From assembly GCF_902506165.1 (NCBI RefSeq), contig NZ_LR733817.1, positions 1,959,947 through 2,023,946 of the forward strand: 64,000 nt of DNA, read 5' to 3'. Made by a program: the position numbers and the translations under genes. Of this stretch, positions 34,383 to 43,111 are shown one piece after another. How positions within the stretch are numbered: position 1 is the stretch's first letter; the number at the start of each line of letters is the position of its first letter. This DNA is from Bosea sp. 29B. GTDB taxonomy: Bacteria; Pseudomonadota; Alphaproteobacteria; Rhizobiales; Beijerinckiaceae. The notes under the pieces are model-generated. The model searched no databases and was not told where the DNA came from. It saw only the letters and a program-made list of their open reading frames with translations.

Positions 34383-34430
34383 GATGGCCTTGGCCATCAC
34401 CATATGGAATTCAGCTTATTTGTCTGAATT
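34383..34430. promoter_or_regulatory. Operator-like dyads in ALDH/LysR divergent promoter region
   Basis: AATTCAG-N9-CTGAATT (34408-34430) has 7-bp perfect arms and contains a T-N11-A core, the usual LysR-box layout. A second dyad GATGGCC-TT-GGCCATC lies at 34383-34398. Both lie between the divergent aldehyde dehydrogenase and LysR starts, so they are candidate binding sites for the LysR protein. Confidence 0.55.
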
Positions 34431-34456
34431 GAGATGATCTGCTTATAAATACCGCC

Positions 34457-35365
34457 ATGGCGGTCACGCTCCGACAAATCCAGGCCTTCCTCGCCGTTGC
34501 CGAACTCGGCACCTTCACCAAGGCGGCGGAGCGGCTGCACATGGCGCAGCCGGCGCTGTCGCAATTGGTGCGCGAGCTGGAACAGGCGCTCGGCATCCGC
34601 CTGTTCGATCGCACGACGCGCCGGGTCGAACTGACCGAGGGTGGCCAGGAGTTCCAGGGCGCCTCGGCCAAGATCGTCCATGATCTCGACCTCGCCATCC
34701 AGAACGCCAACGACCTCGCCGAGCGCCGGCGCGGCAAGATCACCGTCGCTGCCCCGCCTTTGCTGGCGGCGGCGATCCTGCCCGAGGCGATCGCCGAGAT
34801 GCGCGAGCGCTTTCCCGGCGTGCAGGTCGCGGTGCTCGACGCGCGCACAGACACGATCATCGAGGCCGTCAGGACGAACCGGGTCGATTGCGGCCTCGGG
34901 ACATTCGCGGCCGTCGAGGACGGCATCGAGCGCATCCCGATGGCGCGCGACCAGCTGATGCTGTTCTGCAGCCCCGGCAGCCGGTTTGCTGGAGCAACGG
35001 TGGATTGGCGGGAGCTGCAGGGCGAGCCGCTGATCACGCTGACGCGCGACAGCGGCATCCGGCTCCTGGTCGAGGTCGCCTATGAGACCGTCGGCATCCC
35101 GCTCGTCCCGGCCTATGAGGTCTCGCAGATCACCACCGCGCTCGCTTTGGTCGAAGCACGGCTAGGCGTCGCCGTGCTCCCGACCTATGCGCGTGCGGCG
35201 GCGCCGCATCGCCGCATCCTGGCGAGGCCGCTGACGAACCCCGCGATCGCGCGGGACATCGTCATGATCAGGCCCGGCGGCCGCTCGGTCTCGCCGGCAC
35301 TGGCGACGTTCGAAGCCGTGCTGCGCCGCCATGTCCGCCGCCTGACGCCAGCCGACATCGACTGA
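34457..35365 (+). CDS. LysR family transcriptional regulator
   Basis: 302 residues. The winged HTH is typical: TLRQIQAFLAVAELGTFTKA, then LHMAQPALSQLVRELEQALG and LFDRTTRRVELTEGG. The C-terminal co-inducer domain spans residues 90-300. It diverges from the ten-gene Liv 2 operon across a promoter region with a LysR-box-like dyad, so it very likely regulates that operon in response to a pathway intermediate. Confidence 0.93.
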   Translation: MAVTLRQIQAFLAVAELGTFTKAAERLHMAQPALSQLVRELEQALGIRLFDRTTRRVELTEGGQEFQGASAKIVHDLDLAIQNANDLAERRRGKITVAAPPLLAAAILPEAIAEMRERFPGVQVAVLDARTDTIIEAVRTNRVDCGLGTFAAVEDGIERIPMARDQLMLFCSPGSRFAGATVDWRELQGEPLITLTRDSGIRLLVEVAYETVGIPLVPAYEVSQITTALALVEARLGVAVLPTYARAAAPHRRILARPLTNPAIARDIVMIRPGGRSVSPALATFEAVLRRHVRRLTPADID

Positions 35366-35382
35366 GTTCGGCGCGGCCTATG

Positions 35383-36792
35383 CTAGGAAGCGCCTGCCAA
35401 CTCGGCCTGGAGGAAGGCCATGAAGGCGGGATCGTCGGCGTAGGCGACATTGACCCGCATGCCGGCCGTTTTTTCATCGCCTTCGGGCTGGTGCCGCTCC
35501 GGCATGAAGACCGTGCCGGGCGCGATGAAGATGCCCTGCTCCGAGGCCCGGCGCGCCAGCGCCAGGTCGTCGAGGCCCGGCGGCAAGCCGACCCAGAGAT
35601 AATAGCCGCCGCCCTGGCGCGAGAAGATTGGCAGGCCGAGGCGCTCCAGGCCGGCGAAGGCAGTGCGAGTTGCCTTGCCGATCCGCTCCCGCAGGCGCTT
35701 GAGGTGGTGGCGATACTGGCCGCTGGCGATCAGGTCGCTGACCAGCCGCTCCAGATAGCCCGAGGAGTTGACCACGGTCAGCATCTTCATGTCGCCGAGC
35801 GAGCGGGCGAGCGCCGGGCTCGCGGCGACATAGCCGATGCGCAGACTGGCCGAGAGCGTCTTGGAGAAGGTGCCGAGATAGATCACGCGCTCCAATTGAT
35901 CGAGCGCAGCGAGCCGCGGCGCGCTCGCCGGCATCACGTCGGCGAAGGGATCGTCCTCGACGATGATCAGATCGTGCTGGGCGGCGAGCTGCAGCAGGCG
36001 ATGGGCGATCGGCAGGGCGATCGAGCCGCCAGTCGGGTTATGTGCCAGCGACTGGGTGAAGAACACCTTCGGCCGGTGCCGCGCGATCTGCGCGGCAAGG
36101 TCGTCGAGGTCCGGCCCGTCCGGCAGCCGCCGGACGCCGGCCATCTCGATGCGGGCAAGCTTCAGCTTGCCAAAGAGCGGATAATAGCCGGGGCTGTCGA
36201 CCAGGACGGTATCGCCGGGCTGCAGCAGCTGGCGGATGATCAGGTCGAGCGCGTGATTGGCGCCGAAAGTCATCAGGATCTGCGCCGGCGAGACCTGGAT
36301 CGAGCGCTCGGCCAGCATCAGCCCGATCTGGGTGCGTAAGGGCGCATAGCCGACCGGATCACCATAGCCGTGCTCGATCGGCAGGTCGCCCTTGCCGCTG
36401 CGGACGCGCAGATGCCGCCCGAGCTCGGAATCCTCCATCCAGGAGCGCGGCGGGCGGCCATCGCCGACGCGCACGGGATGGACCTGACAGAGCTGTTCGC
36501 GCAGCAGCGAGACGATGTCGATCGCCTCGCTCATATGCGGCGGCGGCGCCTCGCTCGGCCGCAGCCCCGGCGCGCGGACATAGAAGCCGGCGCCTCGCCG
36601 GGCCTCGAGCCGGCCGCTGGCGACGAGCCGATCATAGACCTCGACCATGGTGTTCTTGGAGACGCCGTATTCGCCGGCCGCCAGCCGCAGCGAGGCCATG
36701 CGCCGGCCGGGCTGCAGCAGCCCCTCGTCGATCATCCGGCTGATCCGGGCGACGATCGCGCCGGTACGGTTGCTGTCGACCTGCTCGTCCAT
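35383..36792 (-). CDS. MocR-type regulator (GntR HTH + class I aminotransferase domain)
   Basis: 469 residues from the ATG at 36792; the upstream ATG at 36804 would touch the operator-like palindrome. The N-terminal 70 residues are a GntR winged HTH ([25 protein letters not shown]). The rest is a fold type I aminotransferase-like domain with the PLP lysine in [17 protein letters not shown] and [12 protein letters not shown]. MocR proteins sense PLP or amino compounds and usually regulate the adjacent operon. It is divergent from the HMG-CoA reductase operon. That mevalonate carries no amino group makes the ligand an open question. Confidence 0.9.
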   Translation of the reverse strand: MDEQVDSNRTGAIVARISRMIDEGLLQPGRRMASLRLAAGEYGVSKNTMVEVYDRLVASGRLEARRGAGFYVRAPGLRPSEAPPPHMSEAIDIVSLLREQLCQVHPVRVGDGRPPRSWMEDSELGRHLRVRSGKGDLPIEHGYGDPVGYAPLRTQIGLMLAERSIQVSPAQILMTFGANHALDLIIRQLLQPGDTVLVDSPGYYPLFGKLKLARIEMAGVRRLPDGPDLDDLAAQIARHRPKVFFTQSLAHNPTGGSIALPIAHRLLQLAAQHDLIIVEDDPFADVMPASAPRLAALDQLERVIYLGTFSKTLSASLRIGYVAASPALARSLGDMKMLTVVNSSGYLERLVSDLIASGQYRHHLKRLRERIGKATRTAFAGLERLGLPIFSRQGGGYYLWVGLPPGLDDLALARRASEQGIFIAPGTVFMPERHQPEGDEKTAGMRVNVAYADDPAFMAFLQAELAGAS

Positions 36793-36804
36793 CAAGCCTC
36801 GCAT

Positions 36805-36830
36805 CTGTACCAGTCAATTCACTAGTACAG
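36805..36830. promoter_or_regulatory. MocR operator-like dyad upstream of mvaA
   Basis: CTGTACCAGT and ACTAGTACAG form 10-bp arms with one mismatch around a 6-nt spacer. The element lies directly upstream of the MocR start and 124 bp before the HMG-CoA reductase start. The position suits control of both directions. Confidence 0.6.
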
Positions 36831-36953
36831 AGAATGGGACATTGCGGAAATTGTGCCTTGCCGCTCTCCGGCGATTGTCCGAGCTTGTCAACCGAAGAAG
36901 CGCCGATGCTGATCGCGCGGTGCATGAAAAACCCCGGCTGGGGAGGACACGAC

Positions 36954-38273
36954 ATGGTGACGGCCGAGGCGCACAGCGCCGCCGGGCGCGAGGTGAATTC
37001 GCGCATCGAGAACTATCGCAATCTGAGCTGCGCCGAGCGGCTGGAACAGGCTGTCGCGGCGGCCGGGCTGTCCGATGCCGATCGCGCCTTGCTGGCGCGG
37101 CCCGGCGCACTGCCGCTCACCCTCGCCAACGGCATGATCGAGAACGTCGTCGGCACCTTCGAACTGCCGCTCGGCATCGCCACCAACTTCACCGTCAACG
37201 GCAAGGACTATCTGATCCCCATGGCCGTCGAGGAACCGTCGGTGGTGGCCGCCGCTTCCTATATGGCCCGGATCGCCCGCGGCTCCGGCGGCTTCCGCAC
37301 CTCGAGCGACCGGCCGATCATGCGGGCGCAGGTCCAGCTGCTCGGCGTCGGCGATCCCGAGGGCGCGCGCCACAAGCTGCTGGCGGCGCAGGCCGAGATC
37401 GTCGCCGCCGCCAATGCCAGGGACAAGGTGCTGGTCTCGCTCGGCGGCGGCTGCCAGGGCATCGAGGTCCACGTCTTCCCGCAGACACCGCGCGGGCCGA
37501 TCGTGGTGATGCACCTGCTCGTCGACGTCCGCGATGCGATGGGCGCCAACACCGTCAACACCATGGCCGAGACGGTGGCGCCGATCGTCGAGCGCATCAC
37601 CGGCGGCACTGTGCGCCTGCGCATCCTGTCCAACCTCGCCGATCTCCGGCTGGCGCGCGCCAGCGTCACCGTCCCCGAGGCGGCGCTGGCGACCAAGGAG
37701 TTCTCGGGCCGGCGCATGATCGACGGCATGCTCGACGCCTATACCTTCGCCGCGATCGACCCCTACCGCGCCACCACCCACAACAAGGGCATCATGAACG
37801 GCATCGACCCCGTCGTGGTCGCGACCGGCAATGACTGGCGCGCGATCGAGGCCGGGGCCCATGCCTATGCCGCCCGAAGCGGGCGCTACACCTCGCTGAC
37901 GACCTGGGAAGAGGATCGCGACGGCAATCTCGTCGGCTCGATCGAGATGCCGATGGCGCTTGGCCTCGTCGGCGGCGCGACCAAGACCCATCCGCTGGCG
38001 CAATGGGCGCTGCGCCTGCTCGGCGTCACCAGCGCGCAGGAGCTGGCCGAGGTCACCGTCGCCGTCGGCCTCGCCCAGAACATGGCGGCGCTCAGGGCGC
38101 TCGCGACCGAAGGCATCCAGCGCGGCCATATGGCCCTGCACGCCCGCAACATCGCCATCGTCGCCGGCGCGGAGGGCGCCGAGATCGAGGTGATCGCCGC
38201 CGAGCTCGCCCGCACCCACGACGTCCGCGTCGACCGGGCGCGCGAGCTTCTCGCCGAGCGGCGCAAGGGCTGA
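36954..38273 (+). CDS. mvaA: Hydroxymethylglutaryl-CoA reductase, degradative (class II)
   Basis: 439 residues from the ATG at 36954, with GGGAGG 7 nt upstream. The catalytic residues of the Pseudomonas mevalonii enzyme are found at a constant +11 offset: Glu94 ([11 protein letters not shown]), Lys278 (THNKGIMNG), Asp294 (GNDWRA) and His392 (GHMALH). The length and soluble nature fit the biodegradative class II enzyme, which oxidises mevalonate plus CoA to HMG-CoA with NAD+. It is the first gene of an operon that ends with HMG-CoA lyase, so it acts in catabolism rather than isoprenoid synthesis. Earlier in-frame ATGs at 36834 and 36906 lack ribosome sites. Confidence 0.95.
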   Translation: MVTAEAHSAAGREVNSRIENYRNLSCAERLEQAVAAAGLSDADRALLARPGALPLTLANGMIENVVGTFELPLGIATNFTVNGKDYLIPMAVEEPSVVAAASYMARIARGSGGFRTSSDRPIMRAQVQLLGVGDPEGARHKLLAAQAEIVAAANARDKVLVSLGGGCQGIEVHVFPQTPRGPIVVMHLLVDVRDAMGANTVNTMAETVAPIVERITGGTVRLRILSNLADLRLARASVTVPEAALATKEFSGRRMIDGMLDAYTFAAIDPYRATTHNKGIMNGIDPVVVATGNDWRAIEAGAHAYAARSGRYTSLTTWEEDRDGNLVGSIEMPMALGLVGGATKTHPLAQWALRLLGVTSAQELAEVTVAVGLAQNMAALRALATEGIQRGHMALHARNIAIVAGAEGAEIEVIAAELARTHDVRVDRARELLAERRKG

Positions 38274-38331
38274 CCTTTTCCAGGATTCACCACAGAACCG
38301 CAGCAAGCGGACGACAACCGGAGGAACGTTC

Positions 38332-39534
38332 ATGGACAATCGCATCACCCGCCGCACGCTCGGTGCCCTGCTGGTCTCGGCCGGCATGGCGCTGTCGCTG
38401 CCGGCTTACGCACAGAACGAGATCAAGATCGGCTACAACGCCGACCAGTCGGCCTCTGGCGCGGCCGAGCTCGGCCTGTCCGGCCTCTACGGCTTCCAGG
38501 CCGCGATCGACGACCTCAACGCCCAGGGCGGCGTCCTCGGCCGCAAGGTCGTCGGCGTGGTCCGTGACGATGCCGGCGCGCCGCCGAAGTCGATCCAGAA
38601 CATGAACGAGCTGATCGACAACGAGAAGGTCGCAGCCGTGGTCGGCCCGACCAACTCGGGCAATGCGCTGGCTTGGCTGCACATCCCACAGCAGAAGAAG
38701 GTGCCGGTGATCTCGCATGTCGCGACCGCGACCGACATCACCGCCCGCTATGCCAAGGAGCCGCAGAACTACATCTTCCGGGTGTCGATGGTCGATCGCG
38801 AGCAGCTTGCCCTGCTCGCCGCCTATGCGGTCAAAGCGTCGAAGAGCAAGAACATCGCGATCATCGCCGATACCACCGGCTACGGCCAGGCGGCGACCAA
38901 GGACCTGCAGGAAATCCTGACCCTGCACGGCATCAAGCCGGTCGGCATCGAGAAGTTCGGGCCGAAGGACACCGACATGACCTCGCAGCTCGCCAAGCTG
39001 AAGGCGGCCGGCGCCGACATGATCATCACCGGCTCGCTGGCGGATGCGACCGCGCAGGTGCTGAAGAGCATGGAGAAGATGGACTACTATCCCGGCCTGC
39101 TCTCGACCTGGGGCTCGATCAACACGCCGCTGGTCAACATCGCCGGTCCCAAGCTCGCCGAGAAGACCGTCTTCGCCGCCTCGACCACCGAGGATGCCAG
39201 CGACCGGGCCGCAGCGCTGCACAAGCGCCTCGTCGCCAAGCATCCGAACATGCCGGCCTTCGTCTCGGCTGCGCAGGGCTATGACGCAGTGATGCTGATC
39301 GCCGCCGCGATCAAGCAGGCTGAGGGCACCGACGGCCCGAAGCTGCAGGCGGCGCTGGAGAATCTCGGCGCGGTGCAGGGCATCATCAAGAAATACGAGA
39401 AGCCCTTCAGCAAGGAGCAGCACGAGGCGCTCGGCGTCGCCGACTTCCACCTCGCGCAGTGGAAGGACGGCCGGGTGGTCAAGCTCGACGACGCCGTGGT
39501 CAAGGGCCTGACGGCGGCTGATCTGAAGCGCTGA
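38332..39534 (+). CDS. HAAT-type ABC transporter substrate-binding protein, system 3 (mevalonate operon)
   Basis: 400 residues. The signal peptide MDNRITRRTLGALLVSAGMA carries two arginines and may be Sec or Tat dependent, with cleavage near AYAQN. The mature HAAT fold shows IKIGYNADQSASGAAELG, AAIDDLNAQGGVLGRKVVGV and a C-terminal AQGYDAVMLIAAAIKQAEG. It lies between HMG-CoA reductase and the permease genes. Binding of mevalonate or mevalonolactone is inferred from that context alone. Confidence 0.9.
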   Translation: MDNRITRRTLGALLVSAGMALSLPAYAQNEIKIGYNADQSASGAAELGLSGLYGFQAAIDDLNAQGGVLGRKVVGVVRDDAGAPPKSIQNMNELIDNEKVAAVVGPTNSGNALAWLHIPQQKKVPVISHVATATDITARYAKEPQNYIFRVSMVDREQLALLAAYAVKASKSKNIAIIADTTGYGQAATKDLQEILTLHGIKPVGIEKFGPKDTDMTSQLAKLKAAGADMIITGSLADATAQVLKSMEKMDYYPGLLSTWGSINTPLVNIAGPKLAEKTVFAASTTEDASDRAAALHKRLVAKHPNMPAFVSAAQGYDAVMLIAAAIKQAEGTDGPKLQAALENLGAVQGIIKKYEKPFSKEQHEALGVADFHLAQWKDGRVVKLDDAVVKGLTAADLKR

Positions 39535-39539
39535 CGTCT

Positions 39540-39670
39540 CCATCGGGCTTCCGCCCGTCATGGTCGGCCTCGTGCCGACCATCCATGTCTTCGCTTGATC
39601 GATCGAACGCGGTGTTCAAGACGTGGATGCTCGCCACAAGGGCGAGCATGACGAGGCCGGAGCGGCTTTG
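39540..39670. repeat. REP-like element after binding-protein gene, system 3
   Basis: Two stem-loops are visible: GTCATGGTCGGC paired with GCCGACCAT, then GTGGATGCTCGCC paired with GGCGAGCATGAC, joined by CATGTCTT and AAGACGTG. The element fills most of the gap between the binding-protein stop and the livH start. It is a candidate mRNA stabiliser and does not look like a terminator. Confidence 0.65.
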
Positions 39671-39691
39671 GCTGGTCATGGCGGAGAGACG

Positions 39692-40609
39692 ATGACGGCA
39701 TTCCTTCAGGCTCTGGCCAGCGGCTTGGCGCTGGGCGCGATCTACGGGCTGATCGCGCTCGGCTTCAACATCACCTACGCCACGACCAAGACCTTCAATT
39801 TCGGCCAGGGCGCCTTCCTCGTGCCGGGCAGCCTGGTCGGCGTCTCCCTGCTGCTGCTGGCGGCGGGCAAGCCGCATTTCGGCAATCTGACCCAGGCCGA
39901 GATGACGATGACGGCTTATGTGCTGGCGACGATCGCCAGTGTCGTCGTGGTCGGCGCGATCGGCATCGCGCTCTATTACTGCGCGATCAAGCCCTTCGTC
40001 GGGGCCGGTGGCCTCAACTGGGTGCTGAGCACGATCGGCTTCGGCATCATCATGCAGAACACCGCGCTGGCGATCTGGGGCCCGGCCTCGATCGCAGTGC
40101 CCTCGCCACTCGGCTCCGAGGTTTGGCGCATCGCCGGCGCCGGTATCCGGCCACAGGAGGTGCTGATCGCCGTGGTCGCGGTCGCCGTCATGGTCGGGCT
40201 CGACATCGTCCTGCGCAAGACGCGTTTCGGCAAGGCGCTGCGGGCCGTCGCCTTCAACCCGCAGGCGGCAGCGATCGTCGGCATCAATGTCGAGACGATC
40301 GTGATCCTCGCCTTCGTCATCTCCTCGGCACTGGCCGGGCTCGCCGGCATCCTGATCGCGCCGATCACCACGGCCTCCGTCTTCATCGGCCTCGGCATCG
40401 CGCTGAAGGCCTTCTCGGCCGCGATCGTCGGCGGCCTGACCAGCCCGCGCGGCTGCATGCTCGGCGGCTTCCTGCTCGGGATCGTCGAGGCGCTGGTCGG
40501 GCTCTGGCGCGCCGAGATGCGCGAGATCACCATCTTCCTGCTGATCATCATCGTCCTCGTCGTCCGCCCGAGCGGGCTGATGGGCGCGCGCAGCGTAGAG
40601 AAGATCTGA
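39692..40609 (+). CDS. HAAT-type ABC transporter permease (LivH-like), system 3
   Basis: 305 residues from the ATG at 39692 (GGCGGAGAG upstream). LivH features: LASGLALGAIYGLIALGFNI, GQGAFLVPGSL and the coupling loop TRFGKALRAVAFNPQAAAIVGI. The stop overlaps the next start as TGATG, so the LivM-LivG fusion is translationally coupled. Confidence 0.92.
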   Translation: MTAFLQALASGLALGAIYGLIALGFNITYATTKTFNFGQGAFLVPGSLVGVSLLLLAAGKPHFGNLTQAEMTMTAYVLATIASVVVVGAIGIALYYCAIKPFVGAGGLNWVLSTIGFGIIMQNTALAIWGPASIAVPSPLGSEVWRIAGAGIRPQEVLIAVVAVAVMVGLDIVLRKTRFGKALRAVAFNPQAAAIVGINVETIVILAFVISSALAGLAGILIAPITTASVFIGLGIALKAFSAAIVGGLTSPRGCMLGGFLLGIVEALVGLWRAEMREITIFLLIIIVLVVRPSGLMGARSVEKI

Positions 40610-42402
40610 TGCCGGCGCTCGCCCATGCCATCGGGGTGGCGGCGCTGGCAGTGGCCCTCGCGCTCGTGCCCCTGTTCGGCTTCAACGATTTCTACCTGCA
40701 GATCCTGTTCACGATCGGAGTGAACTATCTCGCCGCCGCCGGCCTCAACGTGCTCGTCGGCTATGCCGGCCAGAAATCGCTGGGCCATGCCGGCCTCTTC
40801 GCGGTCGGCGCCTATACGGCGGCGATCGCCAATATCGAATGGGGGCTCTCGCCCTGGCTGTCGCTGCTCTTGGCCTGCGGCTTCGGCGCGGTCTTCGGCC
40901 TGGTCATCGCCATGCCTTCGGTGCGCGTCTCGGGCCCCAGCCTTGCCATGGTGACGATCGGCTTCGGCATCGTCGTCGAGAAGATCGTCACGGAATGGAC
41001 CGACATCTTCAAGGGCCAGGCCGGCTTCTACGGCATCAGCGCGCCCTCGTTCGCCGGTGTCAGCTTCACCAATATGCACTGGGTCTGGTTCGTCGGCACG
41101 CTCTGCCTCGCCACCCATCTCACGCTGCGCTCGCTGCTCGCCGGCCGCTATGGCCGCGCCTTCCTTGGCGTGCAGATGGCCGAGCCGGCAGCGCAATCCG
41201 TCGGCATCTCCGTGGTGCGGGCCAAGACACTGGCCTTCGTCATCTCGGCCGTGACCTGCGCCCTCGCCGGCGCCGTGGTCGCGCAGCAGAACCAGTATTT
41301 CAATTCGGACTTCATCACCTTCAACCTGTCGATCTTCCTGCTGGTCGTGGTGATTTTCGGCGGCTCGGGCTCGCTCTACGGGCCGCTCTTCGGAGCGGTG
41401 ATCCTGACCCTGCTCGACGCCTGGCTGGCGCGTTGGCCGGCCTTGCAGCACTTCAGCTATGGCGCGCTGCTGCTGTTCTCGCTCTATCTGATGCCGAATG
41501 GCATCGCCGGGGCGGTCTCCGGCCTCGCTGCGCGCTGGCGGCAGGGGAAAGTGTTTCCGCCAGCGGTCCTCGGCCATAGCGCTCTGGCGGCGACGTCCAC
41601 AGCGGCGGCCGGCGGCGAGATCCTCGTCGTCAAGGACCTCTACAAGGCCTATGGCGGCATCGTGCCGGTGCGCAACGTCTCCTTCACGATCAGCGCCGGC
41701 AAGGTCCATGCGCTGATCGGCCCGAACGGCGCCGGCAAGACGACGCTGCTCAACCTGCTCTCCGGCCATGTCGCGCCGGGCAGCGGCTCGATCCGCTTCG
41801 AGGGTCCGGAGATCGCCGGCTGGCCGGCGCATCGCGTCGCCTCGCTCGGCATCGCCCGCACCTTCCAGAACCTCAAGCTGTTCGGCGAGCTTTCGGCGCT
41901 CGACAATGTCCTGCTCGGCGCGCATCGCCATATCGAGACCGGCTTCGCCGCCTCGCTGCTCGGTCTGCCGTCGAGTCGACAGGCGGAGGCCACCGCCCGC
42001 GCCGACGCACTGGCGCTGCTTGCTGATCTTGGCCTCGGCGAGCGCGCCTATGAGCCGGCAAAGAGCCTGCCTTACGGCCTGCAGCGGCGGCTCGAGATCG
42101 CCCGCGCGCTTGCCTCAAAGCCCAAATTGCTGCTGCTCGACGAGCCAGCGGCCGGCCTGAACCCACAGGAGACGCATGAGCTCGGCGAGGTCATCCGCCG
42201 CATCCAGCAGGCCGGCGTCACCGTGCTGCTGATCGAGCACCATATGGACCTCGTCATGGGCATCTCGCAGCATGTGCTGGTGCTCGACTATGGCGCGCTG
42301 ATCGCCGAGGGGCGGCCGGAGGCGATCCGGCAGAATCCCAAGGTCATCGCCGCCTATCTCGGCGCTGACGATGATGCCGCCGTGACCGGAGACGCCGCAT
42401 GA
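40609..42402 (+). CDS. Fused HAAT permease-ATPase (LivM-LivG fusion), system 3
   Basis: 597 residues. Residues 1-310 form a LivM-type permease with about nine membrane helices (AAGLNVLVGYAGQKSLGHAG, YGRAFLGVQMAEPAAQSVGI). A 25-residue linker follows, then a complete LivG ATPase from about 335: Walker A IGPNGAGKTTLLNLLSGH, ARTFQNLKLFGELSA, signature LPYGLQRRLEIARALA, Walker B LLLLDEPAAGLN and switch LIEHHMDLVMG. No stop or frameshift lies between the halves. In systems 1 and 2 these are separate proteins. Such fusions are known in HAAT transporters but are the minority. Confidence 0.92.
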   Translation: MPALAHAIGVAALAVALALVPLFGFNDFYLQILFTIGVNYLAAAGLNVLVGYAGQKSLGHAGLFAVGAYTAAIANIEWGLSPWLSLLLACGFGAVFGLVIAMPSVRVSGPSLAMVTIGFGIVVEKIVTEWTDIFKGQAGFYGISAPSFAGVSFTNMHWVWFVGTLCLATHLTLRSLLAGRYGRAFLGVQMAEPAAQSVGISVVRAKTLAFVISAVTCALAGAVVAQQNQYFNSDFITFNLSIFLLVVVIFGGSGSLYGPLFGAVILTLLDAWLARWPALQHFSYGALLLFSLYLMPNGIAGAVSGLAARWRQGKVFPPAVLGHSALAATSTAAAGGEILVVKDLYKAYGGIVPVRNVSFTISAGKVHALIGPNGAGKTTLLNLLSGHVAPGSGSIRFEGPEIAGWPAHRVASLGIARTFQNLKLFGELSALDNVLLGAHRHIETGFAASLLGLPSSRQAEATARADALALLADLGLGERAYEPAKSLPYGLQRRLEIARALASKPKLLLLDEPAAGLNPQETHELGEVIRRIQQAGVTVLLIEHHMDLVMGISQHVLVLDYGALIAEGRPEAIRQNPKVIAAYLGADDDAAVTGDAA

Positions 42403-43109
42403 CCATGCTCGCGATCGAAGGTCTGAAAGTCCGCTATGGCGCTGTCGAGGCGCTGAAGGGCATCTCGCTGCAGGTCGGCCAGGGCGAGGTCGTCACGCTG
42501 ATCGGCGGCAACGGGGCCGGCAAGTCGACGCTGATGCGGGCGATCGGTGGGTTGGTGAAGGTCGCCAACGGCTCGATCCGCTTCGAGGGCAACGACATCA
42601 CCGGCATCAAGGGCCACGACTGCGTCCGCCTCGGCATCGGTCACTCACCGGAGGGGCGCTTGGTCTTCGGCGACCAGAGCGTGCGCGACAATCTTGTGCT
42701 GGGCGCCTATGCGCGCCGCGACGAGGATGGCATCGCCAGCGATGTTGAGCGCTATTTCGCCGTCTTCCCGCGCCTCGCCGAGCGGCAGGACCAACTCGCC
42801 GGAACGCTCTCCGGCGGCGAGCAGCAGATGCTGGCGATCGCTCGCGCCCTGATGGCGCGGCCGAAGCTGCTCCTGCTCGACGAACCCTCGCTTGGCCTCG
42901 CGCCGCTGATCGTGCGCGAGGTCTTCGCCGTGATCCGCCGGCTGCGCGAGGAGGGCATGACGATCCTGCTGGTCGAGCAGATGGCCAATCAGGCGCTCGC
43001 CATCGCCGACCGCGCCTATGTCATCGAGACCGGCACGATCACGCTCGAAGGCACCGGTGCCGAGCTGCTGCGCGACGAGCGCGTGCGCTCGGCCTATCTC
43101 GGCGCCTGA
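42399..43109 (+). CDS. HAAT-type ABC transporter ATP-binding protein (LivF-like), system 3
   Basis: 236 residues. Walker A IGGNGAGKSTLMRAIGGL, signature LSGGEQQMLAIARALM, Walker B LLLLDEPSLGLAP and the LVEQMANQALAIA switch region are intact. It overlaps the fusion gene by 4 nt and ends 2 bp before HMG-CoA lyase, so transport and catabolism are one transcription unit. Confidence 0.93.
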   Translation: MTMLAIEGLKVRYGAVEALKGISLQVGQGEVVTLIGGNGAGKSTLMRAIGGLVKVANGSIRFEGNDITGIKGHDCVRLGIGHSPEGRLVFGDQSVRDNLVLGAYARRDEDGIASDVERYFAVFPRLAERQDQLAGTLSGGEQQMLAIARALMARPKLLLLDEPSLGLAPLIVREVFAVIRRLREEGMTILLVEQMANQALAIADRAYVIETGTITLEGTGAELLRDERVRSAYLGA

Positions 43110-43111
43110 CG

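Noticed and set aside
36834..36953. Earlier in-frame starts giving a longer HMG-CoA reductase
   Set aside because: The extra residues are not part of the family and have no ribosome site, while GGGAGG sits 7 nt before the ATG at 36954.
39976..41931. 651-codon open frame antisense to the LivH and LivM-LivG genes
   Set aside because: The opposite strand encodes clear transporter proteins with intact motifs. The antisense frame is rich in Arg/Asp/Glu/Gly and His, has no recognisable domain, and is the usual shadow of high-GC codon bias.
40609..42402. LivM-LivG junction as a sequencing frameshift artefact
   Set aside because: The two halves are in one frame with a linker of normal composition, and the ATPase start region has no separate start codon with a ribosome site. 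A true fusion is the better reading.
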